Shown here: one piece after another, positions 9,831 through 18,853 of the stretch | Layout of the letters: each line of letters begins with the position of its first letter | Numbering within the stretch: the stretch's first letter is position 1 | Assembly: GCA_947427205.1 (NCBI GenBank) | Contig: CANEHB010000001.1 | Coordinates: forward strand, 276,574 to 340,573 | Direction of reading: 5' to 3' | DNA from: an uncultured Clostridium sp. | GTDB lineage: Bacteria > Bacillota > Clostridia > TANB77 > CAG-508 | DNA: 64,000 nucleotides | Position numbers and translations under genes: made by a program | Notes under the pieces: model-generated | What the model was told of the DNA's origin: nothing | Database searches by the model: none | Seen by the model: the letters and a program-made list of their open reading frames with translations, nothing else

Positions 9831-9862
9831 GAAGCTGATAATAATATATATCAGCTTCTTTT
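9831..9862 (+). terminator. Terminator after protease module
   Basis: GAAGCTGATA and TATCAGCTTC form a 10-bp stem followed by TTTTAT. Confidence 0.8.
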
Positions 9863-9902
9863 ATAATTAAATTTACATAATTTTATAAGTGCTAAAAACT
9901 TC

Positions 9903-9931
9903 TTGCTTTTTTTATGTTAATATAGTACAAT
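9903..9931 (+). promoter_or_regulatory. Promoter of pnp
   Basis: TTGCTT (9903-9908) and TACAAT (9926-9931) have a 17-bp spacer. The pnp leader is then about 165 nt long. Confidence 0.65.
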
Positions 9932-10045
9932 GTAAACGGTTATTTATTTGAAAAGGTAGCTTGCATAATGTATTATTAAAAGTAAATAATATATTATAGA
10001 GGTTACATTTCAAGTAAATTGCCTAAAATTAGCAAAGCTTTGTTG

Positions 10046-10096
10046 TTGCAAATTCAGAAAATGAATTGTACTGCAAGTAAAGCAAGCATAGGAGGA
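10046..10096 (+). repeat. Leader hairpin before pnp, relative of the 1938-2057 repeats
   Basis: AATTCA (10051-10056) and TGAATT (10062-10067) pair around GAAAA, and the outer TTGCA and TGCAA can extend the stem. The order hairpin, then GTACTGCAAG, then AAAGCAAGCATAGGAGG matches the 1993-2057 element before the WG-repeat gene. In many bacteria pnp is regulated through its leader; whether this element does so is unknown. Confidence 0.5.
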
Positions 10097-10104
10097 AATG
10101 TAAA

Positions 10105-12210
10105 ATGTTTAAAACTTATAGTATGGAATTAGCAGGAAGAACACTTACAATTGAAAATGGAAAAATGGCAGGGCTTGCCAATGGTAGCGTACTTGTAAAA
10201 TATGGGGAAACAACAGTACTTGTAAATGTTACAGCATCAAAAGAGCCAAAAGATGGAATAGACTTTTTCCCACTTTCAGTAGATTATGAAGAAAGATTAT
10301 ATGCAGTAGGAAAAATTCCAGGAGGATTTACAAAAAGAGAAGGAAAACCAACAGATAAAGCAATTTTAACAGCTAGAGCAATAGATAGACCAATAAGACC
10401 TTTATTCCCAAAAGATTTTAGAAATGATGTTGTTGTTAGTTGTTTAGTTTTATCAGTAGAACAAGATTGCTCACCAGAAGTATGTGCAATGATTGGTACA
10501 TCAACAGCATTATCAATATCAGATATACCATTTGGAGGACCAACAGCAGCAGTAGCAGTTGGATATGTTAATGATAAAGTAGTTATTAATCCAACAGAAG
10601 AAGAAAGAAATAATAGTAGATTAACATTAACAGTAGCAGGAACAGCTGATAAAATAGCTATGATAGAAGCTGGAGCTGATGAAATACCAGATGGTACAAT
10701 GTTAGAAGCAATAAAAACAGCACATGTTGAAATCAAAAAAGTTTGTGAATTTATACAAAAAATAAAAGATGAAATAGGAAAACCAAAATTTGAATATACA
10801 TCATTTGCAGTTAATGAAGAAGTATATGATATAATTGCAGGTGAATTTTCTGAAAGAATGAAACAAGATGTTCAAACACCAGATAAACCAGAAAGAGATG
10901 AAAAAATAGACAAGCTTACAGAAGATGTAAAAGTTTGGTATGGAGAAAAATATGGAGAAGAGAAATTAGAAGAAGACAGCAAAGCTATAGCAGATGCTCT
11001 ATACAAATTAGAAAAGAAAACAGTTAGAAAGCTTATATTAGAAGAAGGAAAAAGAGTTGATGGTAGGGGAATTTATGATATAAGACCTTTATCATGTGAA
11101 GTTGGATTAATCCCTAGAGTACATGGAAGTGCATTATTCAATAGAGGTAGAACACAAGTAATGTCTATTGTAACACTTGGAATGAAAAGTGAAGAGCAAA
11201 TGTTAGATGGATTAGATACTGAAGAATCAAAAAGATATATGCATCAATATAATTTCCCAGGATATAGTGTTGGTGAAGCAAAATCTTCAAGAGGACCAGG
11301 AAGAAGAGAAATAGGACATGGTGCGTTAGCTGAAAAAGCATTAGTTCCAGTATTACCTTCAGTAGAAGAATTTCCATATGCAATAAGAGTAGTATCAGAA
11401 ATATTAAGCTCAAATGGTTCTACATCACAAGGAAGTATTTGTGCATCAACTTTAGCATTAATGGATGCAGGTGTTCCAATTAAAAAGCCAGTTGCTGGTA
11501 TATCAACAGGATTAATTACAGATGAAAATGATCCAAGTAAATATGTTGTAATAACAGATATTCAAGGAATAGAAGATTTCTTTGGAGATATGGACTTTAA
11601 AGTAGGTGGAACAAAAGATGGAATTACAGCAATACAAGTAGATATAAAAGTTGATGGTTTAAGTTATGAAATTATAGCAGAAGCTTTTGAAAGAACAGCA
11701 AAAGCTAGAGCATATATATTAGATGAAATAATGGCACCACAAATAGCTGAGCCAAGAAGTGAAATTTCAAAATACGCTCCAAAAATTATTAATATGCAAA
11801 TTAATCCAGAAAAAATTAAAGATGTTATTGGTTCTGGTGGAAAAGTTATTAATAAAATCATTGAAGAAACAGGAGTTAAAATTGATATTGAAGAAGATGG
11901 ATCAGTATTCATTTATTCAGATGATATAGAAGGTGCGAGAAAAGCACAAAGCATAATTGAAGAAATTACAAGAGAGATTGAACTAGAAGGAATATATACA
12001 GGAAAAGTTACAAGAATTGCTACATTTGGAGCTTTTGTTGATTTAGGTGGAGGAAAAGAGGGATTACTTCATATTTCAAAAATCTCAAAAGAAAGAGTAA
12101 ATAAAGTTGAAGATGTATTAAAAGTTGGAGACGAAGTAACTGTAAAAGTTTATGAAATAGATGATCAAGGAAGAATAAACTTAACTAGAAAAGATTTATA
12201 TGAAGAATAA
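10105..12210 (+). CDS. pnp: Polyribonucleotide nucleotidyltransferase (PNPase)
   Basis: PNPase degrades RNA 3'-5' by phosphorolysis in the cytoplasm. The 701-residue length is normal. Two RNase PH domains (about residues 1-210 and 310-540) carry PLSVDYEERLYAVGKIPGGF, SEILSSNGSTSQGSICA and GDMDFKVGGTKDGITAIQ-like catalytic segments, with a helical linker between them. A KH domain follows (about 555-615, KIKDVIGSGGKVINKII) and then an S1 domain (about 620-695, GAFVDLGGGKEGLLHIS). The ribosome site is AGGAGG. It is a single-gene unit with its own promoter, leader and terminator, near rpsO and in the same genome segment as RNase Y. Confidence 0.98.
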   Translation: MFKTYSMELAGRTLTIENGKMAGLANGSVLVKYGETTVLVNVTASKEPKDGIDFFPLSVDYEERLYAVGKIPGGFTKREGKPTDKAILTARAIDRPIRPLFPKDFRNDVVVSCLVLSVEQDCSPEVCAMIGTSTALSISDIPFGGPTAAVAVGYVNDKVVINPTEEERNNSRLTLTVAGTADKIAMIEAGADEIPDGTMLEAIKTAHVEIKKVCEFIQKIKDEIGKPKFEYTSFAVNEEVYDIIAGEFSERMKQDVQTPDKPERDEKIDKLTEDVKVWYGEKYGEEKLEEDSKAIADALYKLEKKTVRKLILEEGKRVDGRGIYDIRPLSCEVGLIPRVHGSALFNRGRTQVMSIVTLGMKSEEQMLDGLDTEESKRYMHQYNFPGYSVGEAKSSRGPGRREIGHGALAEKALVPVLPSVEEFPYAIRVVSEILSSNGSTSQGSICASTLALMDAGVPIKKPVAGISTGLITDENDPSKYVVITDIQGIEDFFGDMDFKVGGTKDGITAIQVDIKVDGLSYEIIAEAFERTAKARAYILDEIMAPQIAEPRSEISKYAPKIINMQINPEKIKDVIGSGGKVINKIIEETGVKIDIEEDGSVFIYSDDIEGARKAQSIIEEITREIELEGIYTGKVTRIATFGAFVDLGGGKEGLLHISKISKERVNKVEDVLKVGDEVTVKVYEIDDQGRINLTRKDLYEE

Positions 12211-12226
12211 AATTTAAAAATCTAAA

Positions 12227-12266
12227 GAAATATCCCAGTTTTTTACAAAATTGAGATATTTTTTTA
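12227..12266 (+). terminator. pnp terminator
   Basis: AATATCCCA and TGAGATATT pair with one mismatch and are followed by TTTTTTA. Confidence 0.75.
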
Positions 12267-12299
12267 TATAATAGGAAAGTGATACTTTCCTATTATATA
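12265..12299. repeat. Dispersed palindrome, copy 2, with adjoining hairpins
   Basis: TATATAATAGGAAAG and CTTTCCTATTATATA are perfectly complementary (15 bp) around TGATA. Downstream, TGCTAAA and TTTAGCA (12306-12344) can pair, and a perfect 16-bp stem ACAAATCTGAAAAATC with its complement lies at 12350-12384 before CCTTTT. Three hairpins thus stand in a row after pnp. The remaining gap up to 12600 holds only AT-rich sequence. Confidence 0.7.
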
Positions 12300-12615
12300 A
12301 ATGCTTTGCTAAAATTGTGAACAAATTTATTACTAAATTTAGCACGAGAACAAATCTGAAAAATCTTTGATTTTTCAGATTTGTCCTTTTATAGTAATTA
12401 TTAATAATTTTGCATTTATATTTTGTAAATATAAAAATTATTAACTTATTATTAAATTATTTTTTATCAATAAATTAAAAAAATGTAAATAATCTTAAAT
12501 TTTTTGAATATAATGGAGTAATAAAATTAAAAAAATAACTCATAATAATAGTGAAATAAAGGCTTTTAAAAACAACTTTATATTTCTTAAGAATTATTAA
12601 ATTTGATTTAAAAAC

Positions 12616-12670
12616 TTGAAAAGAATTCCATATAATGGTATAATAAAAACTGTCGATAGCGAAAGCTATC
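12616..12670 (+). promoter_or_regulatory. Promoter and 5'-end hairpin of the glycosyltransferase gene
   Basis: TTGAAA (12616-12621) and TATAAT (12639-12644) have a 17-bp spacer. A perfect hairpin GATAGC-GAAA-GCTATC occupies 12655-12670, almost at the transcript start. A GNRA-capped stem at the 5' end is a known way to protect an mRNA from 5'-dependent decay; that role is inferred here. Confidence 0.75.
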
Positions 12671-12694
12671 AAAATAAAGAAAAGGAGCCGTAAA

Positions 12695-13936
12695 ATGAAG
12701 TATTTATATCTTCTACAACAAGCTTTAATATGGATAATAACTATATATTGGATTTATCAAATAATAGTTAGTTTTTGTTCATTAATAAAATTGAAAGATA
12801 AAAAATTATTAATAGAAAAAGATCATAAATTTATGGCAATAATACCAGCACATAATGAAGAAAATGTAATAAGAAATTTAGTAGAAAGCTTAAAAGATCA
12901 AGATTATCCCAAAGAATTATATGATATATATGTAATTGCAGATAATTGCACAGATAGAACAGCAGAAATTGCAAAAGAAGCAGGGGCAAAAGTTTTAAAA
13001 AGATTTGATGAAGCACACAAAACAAAAGGATATGCATTAAATTGGTTTTTAAAACAAAAAATAGAAGAAAATGCTGATTATGATGCTTTTTGTGTATTCG
13101 ATGCAGATAATATAGTAGATAAGAATTTCATAAAAAACATGAACAAAAAACTTTGCCAAGGTGAAGAAGTAGTTCAAGGATATAGAGATATAAAAAATCC
13201 TACAGACTCATGGATATCATCAGGATATGCTATATTTTACTGGATGATGAACAGATTTTATCATTTAGCTAGATACAACTTAGGATTATCTCCTTTAATT
13301 AATGGAACAGGATTTATGGTTAAATTTGATATAATAAAACCTAATGGATGGCAAACAGTAACATTAACAGAAGATATTGAATTTTCTTTAATAAATATTG
13401 CTAGTGGAAGAAAATTAGGATGGGCAACAGATGCAATAGTATATGATGAACAACCAGTTAAATTTGATCAAAGTTGGTCACAACGTTCAAGATGGACAGT
13501 AGGACATCTACAATGTATGAAGCATTACACTAAAGATTTAGCAAAAGGTGTAAAAGAACATAAAACACTTATGAATTTTGATGGATTATTATATATGTTT
13601 GGTATTCCAATGATGATATTAACATTTCTTTTACTTGGAGTAAATACATTACTTTACTTAGGTTCAGAAATGACTATGATTGATTTAATATGGAACTATG
13701 GTAAATTTTTAGTAACAACATTTATATTCCCTGTAATAACAGGTGTAATTATAATGGCATTAGATAAGAGAAAAATAAAACCAATGTTATTTGGAATACT
13801 ATGTTATCCTTTATTTTTAGGATCATGGATTTTAATAAATATAAAATGTTTGATTAAACCAGATACAGAATGGGAAAAGATTGAACATGTTAGAGATATT
13901 AATATAAAAGAAGTTTCATCAAGTACGAATATGTAG
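12695..13936 (+). CDS. Membrane GT2 processive-type glycosyltransferase
   Basis: A 413-residue inner-membrane enzyme. An N-terminal helix (about residues 7-30) is followed by a GT-A fold with PAHNEENVI, the UDP-binding VIADNCTDRT (about 87-96), the metal-binding FDADN (about 133-137), the catalytic-base TEDIEFS (about 228) and the QRSRW acceptor motif (about 264). Two or three C-terminal helices follow (about 305-395). This is the layout of processive beta-glycosyltransferases such as hyaluronan, chitin or poly-GlcNAc synthases; the sugar cannot be told. It is monocistronic, with ribosome site AAGGAG. Confidence 0.88.
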   Translation: MKYLYLLQQALIWIITIYWIYQIIVSFCSLIKLKDKKLLIEKDHKFMAIIPAHNEENVIRNLVESLKDQDYPKELYDIYVIADNCTDRTAEIAKEAGAKVLKRFDEAHKTKGYALNWFLKQKIEENADYDAFCVFDADNIVDKNFIKNMNKKLCQGEEVVQGYRDIKNPTDSWISSGYAIFYWMMNRFYHLARYNLGLSPLINGTGFMVKFDIIKPNGWQTVTLTEDIEFSLINIASGRKLGWATDAIVYDEQPVKFDQSWSQRSRWTVGHLQCMKHYTKDLAKGVKEHKTLMNFDGLLYMFGIPMMILTFLLLGVNTLLYLGSEMTMIDLIWNYGKFLVTTFIFPVITGVIIMALDKRKIKPMLFGILCYPLFLGSWILINIKCLIKPDTEWEKIEHVRDINIKEVSSSTNM

Positions 13937-13964
13937 ATAAAATGAAAAATTAGTATTACAAAAT

Positions 13965-13999
13965 GGGGTAGAAGATTTTATAAATTTCTACCTCTTTTT
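13965..13999 (+). terminator. Terminator after GT2 gene
   Basis: GGTAGAA and TTCTACC pair around an AT-rich loop, followed by TCTTTTTA. Confidence 0.75.
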
Positions 14000-14111
14000 A
14001 CTTGTAAAAAAACTAAAAAAATGATAGTATAACAGTGTACGTAGTAACGTATATTTTATATTAGTAAATATTATCATTTAGAATATTAACAATCAAGAAG
14101 GGAAGGCATAA

Positions 14112-15029
14112 ATGGAAGATATTGAAAAAAAATTACAAGATGTAATAAGTAGAAAAAACATCTTAAAAAATGAACCTATGTCAAAACATACATCTTTTAA
14201 AATTGGAGGAATAGCAGATTACTTCATAAAAGTAACAACTATTGATGAATTAAAAGGTGTTTTAGAATTAGCAAATAATCTAAATATACCAGTTACAATA
14301 ATAGGAAATGGAACTAATTTATTAGTAAGAGATGGTGGTATTAGAGGATTTGTAATAAAATTAGACTTAAATGACTTTAAAATTAAAAGAAGTACAAATG
14401 AAATTTTAATAACAGTAGAATCAGGAATGAGTCTTGCAACTTTATCAAGTATAGCATTAAAAGAAGAAATTTCAGGATTAGAATTCTTATCAGGAATACC
14501 AGGAACCGTTGGTGGAGCAATAAGAATGAATGCAGGTGCATATGGGAAAGAAATGCAAGATATAGTTGTAAAAACAAGAGTTATGACATATGATGGAAAA
14601 ATTAAAACACTAGATTTAAAAGAACATAATTTTAAATATAGAAATAGCATATTATCAGAAATGCAGGCTATTGTAATTGACACATGCTTAAGAGCTCAAA
14701 AAGGTGAAAAATCTGAAATTGAAAATTTAATAAAAGAATATTCAAATTCAAGAAAAGAAAAACAACCTTTGGAATATCCAAATGCTGGAAGTACTTTTAA
14801 AAGAAAAGAAGGAATAGTAACAGCAAAACTAATAGATGAATGTGATTTAAAAGGATATAGCATTGGAGATGCAGAAATTTCAACTAAACATGCAGGGTTT
14901 ATTGTAAATAAAGGAAATGCAACTGCAGATGATGTTTTAAGTTTAGTAGAGCATGTAAAAAAAGAAATTAAAGTTAAATTTGACATAGATGTAGAATTAG
15001 AAATATTAGTATTAGGAGATGAAAAATAA
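14112..15029 (+). CDS. murB: UDP-N-acetylenolpyruvoylglucosamine reductase
   Basis: MurB reduces UDP-GlcNAc-enolpyruvate to UDP-MurNAc with NADPH and FAD in peptidoglycan precursor synthesis. Visible features are the FAD-binding MSKHTSFKIGGIADYFIK, IGNGTNLLVRDGGIRGFVIKL, and the type IIb pattern GLEFLSGIPGTVGGAIRMNAGAYG, YRNSIL, and the active-site NAGSTFKR with the C-terminal NKGNATADDV region. At 305 residues it is full length. Its TAA overlaps the ATG of the next gene by one base, so it is translationally coupled to the YvcK-family gene, a common Clostridia arrangement. Confidence 0.97.
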   Translation: MEDIEKKLQDVISRKNILKNEPMSKHTSFKIGGIADYFIKVTTIDELKGVLELANNLNIPVTIIGNGTNLLVRDGGIRGFVIKLDLNDFKIKRSTNEILITVESGMSLATLSSIALKEEISGLEFLSGIPGTVGGAIRMNAGAYGKEMQDIVVKTRVMTYDGKIKTLDLKEHNFKYRNSILSEMQAIVIDTCLRAQKGEKSEIENLIKEYSNSRKEKQPLEYPNAGSTFKRKEGIVTAKLIDECDLKGYSIGDAEISTKHAGFIVNKGNATADDVLSLVEHVKKEIKVKFDIDVELEILVLGDEK

Positions 15030-16624
15030 TGAAATCTTTTTTAGAATGGTTTAAAGCAAGTACAAAGGTTAAAAGATGGATTCTTTTAATAATTGTAGGT
15101 ATAGTACTTACTTGTTATGGAATTGCAAAAATATTAGTATCACAAGAAATAACATTTTTTGAACTTGGAAAAACAATAGTAATATTTGTTTTAGGATTCC
15201 TTGCAATAGTAATAAGTGTAGTATTTATACAAAAAAGAAGTTTAGAGATAATAATAGAAGCAAATAATACATCAACAGATAAAGGAAAAAAAGCTCAATT
15301 AAATATAAAATCATTAATATTTAATAAAAAAGTTTATGAGGAAGGACCAAAAGTTGTAGTAATAGGAGGAGGTCCTGGATTAAATAATGTAATCGAAGGA
15401 TTTAAAAAATACACAAATAATATTACAGCAATAGTAACAATGTCTGATTACGGAGATATACCTACAGAGTCAAGAAAAGCCTTAGACACATTACCTTTAA
15501 GAGATATAAAAGATAGTATAATTGCTATGTCTGATAAAGAAGATATAATGAGAAATCTTATGAATTTAAACTTTATAAATGAAAGATTAAGAGGTTTAAA
15601 TTTTGGTGATATATATTTAACAGCAATGAATGAAATATATAGTAACATTTCAGAGTCAATTTTGAAAAGTACAGAAGTTTTAAATATAACAGGAAGAGTT
15701 ATGCCAGTAACACTTGACGAAATTACAATATGTGCTGAACTTGGAGATGGAACAACTATAAAACAAAAGGAAAGAATTCCTGAAGTTGTTTCAGAAAAAG
15801 TAGAGAAAATAAACAGAATATATATTTCACCATCAAACTGTAGACCAGCACCAGGAGTAATTGAAGCAATAGAAGATGCTGATATAATAATAATTGGACC
15901 AGGAAGTTTATATACAAATGTATTACCAAACTTACTTGTTAAAAATGTATCAAGAGCAATAAAAGATAGTAAGGCAATGAGATTTTACATATCAAATATA
16001 ATGACACAGCCAGGACAAACTGATAACTATTCTTTATCAGAACATATTAAAGCTATACAAGAACATGTTGGAGAAGGACTATTTGATTATTGCTTAGCAG
16101 ATACGGGAGAAATAATACCTGAATATATAAGAAAATATAATAAAGAAGGTTCAGAAGTAGTTGAGCTTGATACTAAGAATTTAAGTACATATAATATAAA
16201 ATTAATACAAAAGGATATGTCATGTATTAAGGATGAAAAGATTAGACACAATACAGATTTAATAGCATCTATAATAATGGAAATGATATGCAATGATTTA
16301 AAATTTCATGATATGCAAAATAATACTCAATATTTATTATTGCAATCTGTATTAAAAGAACAAAAGAAAATAAGACAAAAAGAAGAAAAGAAACGTAAAA
16401 AGTTAGAAAAATCTGGAAAAGAAATTAAACCAGCAAAAGAGACAAAGGGAAAAAGTAAATTTAAAGAAAAATATAAAGAAAGAGTTGCATCAATTCAAAA
16501 TACTGATAAAAAAATAGAACAAAATAAGAAAATTGCACAAGAAATAGAAAATTACAGAAATCAGGCAGATTATAAAATAGATGATAATGGGAGAGAGCCA
16601 GTCAGAAGAAGAAAAAATAGATAA
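15029..16624 (+). CDS. yvcK: YvcK/GlmR-family factor with N-terminal membrane anchor
   Basis: YvcK-family (CofD-like) proteins bind UDP-sugars and steer carbon into peptidoglycan precursors. Residues about 17-35 and 48-68 form two membrane helices that Bacillus YvcK lacks. The CofD-like domain (about 105-450) has VVVIGGGPGLNNVIEG where GGGTGLS is usual, then VTMSDYGDIPTESRK, GRVMPVT, PSNCRPAPGVIEAI, IIIGPGSLYTNVLPNL and MTQPGQTDNYS. A Lys/Glu-rich basic tail follows (about 450-531). It is coupled to murB upstream and to the debranching enzyme downstream (14 bp gap). RapZ and WhiA, its frequent partners elsewhere, are not in this window. Confidence 0.88.
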   Translation: MKSFLEWFKASTKVKRWILLIIVGIVLTCYGIAKILVSQEITFFELGKTIVIFVLGFLAIVISVVFIQKRSLEIIIEANNTSTDKGKKAQLNIKSLIFNKKVYEEGPKVVVIGGGPGLNNVIEGFKKYTNNITAIVTMSDYGDIPTESRKALDTLPLRDIKDSIIAMSDKEDIMRNLMNLNFINERLRGLNFGDIYLTAMNEIYSNISESILKSTEVLNITGRVMPVTLDEITICAELGDGTTIKQKERIPEVVSEKVEKINRIYISPSNCRPAPGVIEAIEDADIIIIGPGSLYTNVLPNLLVKNVSRAIKDSKAMRFYISNIMTQPGQTDNYSLSEHIKAIQEHVGEGLFDYCLADTGEIIPEYIRKYNKEGSEVVELDTKNLSTYNIKLIQKDMSCIKDEKIRHNTDLIASIIMEMICNDLKFHDMQNNTQYLLLQSVLKEQKKIRQKEEKKRKKLEKSGKEIKPAKETKGKSKFKEKYKERVASIQNTDKKIEQNKKIAQEIENYRNQADYKIDDNGREPVRRRKNR

Positions 16625-16638
16625 AAGGAAGAATACAA

Positions 16639-18675
16639 ATGAAAATAACTAAAGCAAAAATAGATTTAAAAGAATGTTTAAATAAAGAATGGATAATAAC
16701 AAATGGAATTGGAGGATTTTGCAGTTCAACAGTTATAGGAGCAAACACTAGAAGATATCATGGATTACTTATAGTTCCTTTGATTCCTCCAGCGCAAAGG
16801 CATTTGCTTATATCTAAAGTAGATGAAAATATAACAGTAAATGGAGAGGAATACAAATTATTTACAAATGTATGTAAAGATTATATTTCTGATGGATATA
16901 AAAATCTTGATAGTTTTGAAAAAGAATATTTACCAGTTTTTACATATAAAGTAAAAGATATAAAAATAGTGAAAACAATATCAATGATACAAGGTAGAAA
17001 TACTGTAGTAGTACAATACAAAATAAAGAACGGAAAAAATGAAGCCAAACTAACATTAGCACCTATTGTTCACTTTAGAGATTTTCATAAAATGACACCA
17101 AATTATAATTTTACTTTAAAACAAAAGATAGATAAAAATAAAGTTAGATTAGAAATTGATGGAAATGCTAGTACGCCAATATATACATTTGTAAATGATG
17201 GAGAATATATTGCATATGAAAATGATACATTTAAAAATATGTATTATTTAAAAGAAGAAGAAAGAGGATTTCCACCTGAAGAAGATTTGCTAGTACCTGG
17301 TAGATATGAGATTAAAATAAATTCAGGAGAAGCAAAGGAAATTACTTTTGTAGCATCATTAGAAGATAATACAGAGCAAGTTGATAGTAATAAAGTATTC
17401 AAAGAGGAAAAAGAAAGAATCCAAAAAATAATAGATGAAACAGATCTTTTAGTAAAGAAAGCTAGATTAACAAAACTAGAAAAAGAATATAATGAATTAG
17501 TAACAGATTTAGTTACAGCAGCTGATAGTTTTGTTATAAACAGACCAAATTTCGGTACACATTCAATAATTGCCGGATTTCCTTGGTTTTTAGATTGGGG
17601 AAGAGATACACTAATTGCATATGAAGGATTATTATTAATAACAAAAAGATTTGATTTAGCAAAAGAAATTTTATTAACTTTTACTAGAGATATAAAATAT
17701 GGATTAGTGCCAAATGGATATTCAGGATTTGATAATAGACCTTTATATAATAGTGCAGATGCATCACTTTTATTATTTGAACAAGTTAATAAATATCTTC
17801 AATATACAAAAGATTATGATTTTATAAAAGAAAATATATATGAAAAATTAAAAGATATAATTGATAATTATATAAAAGGAATTGATTTAGATAATAATAA
17901 CATATTTATAGCAGAAGATGGATTATTATCGTCAGGTACTGAAAATACTCAAAATACTTGGATGGATGTAAAAATAGGTGATTTTGCAGTAACACCTAGA
18001 AATGGAAAAGTGGTTGAATTAAATGCACTTTGGTATAATGCTTTAAAAACATTAGAGAATTTATCAAATAGATTTGGAGAAAAAGAAGAAGCAGAAAATT
18101 ATAAAAAATTAGCAATTAACCATAAAAAAGAATTTGAGGAAAAATTTTATAATAAAAAGAAAAAATCATTAGAAGATGTTATTGGTGATGATAAAATAAG
18201 ACCAAATCAGTTATTTAGTATATCAACTACATATCCAGTAATAAAACCATCTTCAGAAATAGGAAAAACAATATTTAAAACAGTGAAATCAAAACTTTTA
18301 ACAAAATATGGATTACGTACTCTTGCAAAAGGAGAAGAAGGATATATTCCATATTATGAAGGAGACCCAGAAACAAGAGATAAAAGCTATCATCAAGGTA
18401 TAGTTTGGGTATGGTTAATGGGATTATATTCAGATGCATTTAAAAATATTATAGATGATGAAAAAGATAGATTAGAAAAAGAAAAATTAAAAATAGAATA
18501 TGAAAAATTTATTAAAAGTGTATTTACTACTTTTAAAACAGAGGTGGTGAATCCAGAAGGAATAGGAACTATATCAGAAGTATATAGTGCTGAGACACCA
18601 TTTAAACCAGGTGGAACTTTTTCTCAAGCCTGGAGTGTTTCAGAAGTATTAAAAATAATTATAAAAATGAAATAA
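16639..18675 (+). CDS. Glycogen debranching enzyme (amylo-alpha-1,6-glucosidase type)
   Basis: A 678-residue enzyme of the archaeal/bacterial GDE type. The N-terminal domain (about 1-240) has WIITNGIGGFCSSTVIGANTRRYHGLL. The C-terminal (alpha/alpha)6 barrel (about 285-675) has GFPWFLDWGRDTLIAYEGLL, LVPNGYSGFDNRPLYNSADA, NTQNTWMDVKIGDFAVTPRNGK, VVELNALWYNAL and YHQGIVWVWLMGLY, with the typical catalytic Asp and Glu positions. It removes alpha-1,6 branches of glycogen-like glucan in the cytoplasm. It follows yvcK by 14 bp, linking storage-glucan use with cell-wall precursor control. Confidence 0.9.
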   Translation: MKITKAKIDLKECLNKEWIITNGIGGFCSSTVIGANTRRYHGLLIVPLIPPAQRHLLISKVDENITVNGEEYKLFTNVCKDYISDGYKNLDSFEKEYLPVFTYKVKDIKIVKTISMIQGRNTVVVQYKIKNGKNEAKLTLAPIVHFRDFHKMTPNYNFTLKQKIDKNKVRLEIDGNASTPIYTFVNDGEYIAYENDTFKNMYYLKEEERGFPPEEDLLVPGRYEIKINSGEAKEITFVASLEDNTEQVDSNKVFKEEKERIQKIIDETDLLVKKARLTKLEKEYNELVTDLVTAADSFVINRPNFGTHSIIAGFPWFLDWGRDTLIAYEGLLLITKRFDLAKEILLTFTRDIKYGLVPNGYSGFDNRPLYNSADASLLLFEQVNKYLQYTKDYDFIKENIYEKLKDIIDNYIKGIDLDNNNIFIAEDGLLSSGTENTQNTWMDVKIGDFAVTPRNGKVVELNALWYNALKTLENLSNRFGEKEEAENYKKLAINHKKEFEEKFYNKKKKSLEDVIGDDKIRPNQLFSISTTYPVIKPSSEIGKTIFKTVKSKLLTKYGLRTLAKGEEGYIPYYEGDPETRDKSYHQGIVWVWLMGLYSDAFKNIIDDEKDRLEKEKLKIEYEKFIKSVFTTFKTEVVNPEGIGTISEVYSAETPFKPGGTFSQAWSVSEVLKIIIKMK

Positions 18676-18682
18676 ATTTACA

Positions 18683-18724
18683 AAAGCGAACTTGAGTAAT
18701 AGAATTTTTCACAGTTCGCTTTTT
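18683..18724 (+). terminator. Terminator of murB-yvcK-GDE unit
   Basis: AAAGCGAACT and AGTTCGCTTT form a 10-bp stem followed by T residues. Confidence 0.85.
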
Positions 18725-18853
18725 AAATAGAAAATATAATTTATATAATATGATTTTTTTAAAAGATATATTATTATTTTAAAGTAAGATAAATTATTAT
18801 ATATAAATATCTATATATAATTTTTATTTGAAATAAATATTTGGAGAGATAAA

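Noticed and set aside
12475..12672. Minus-strand ORF of 65 codons upstream of the GT2 gene
   Set aside because: It covers the GT2 promoter and 5' hairpin, with no ribosome site and a composition of AT-rich noise.
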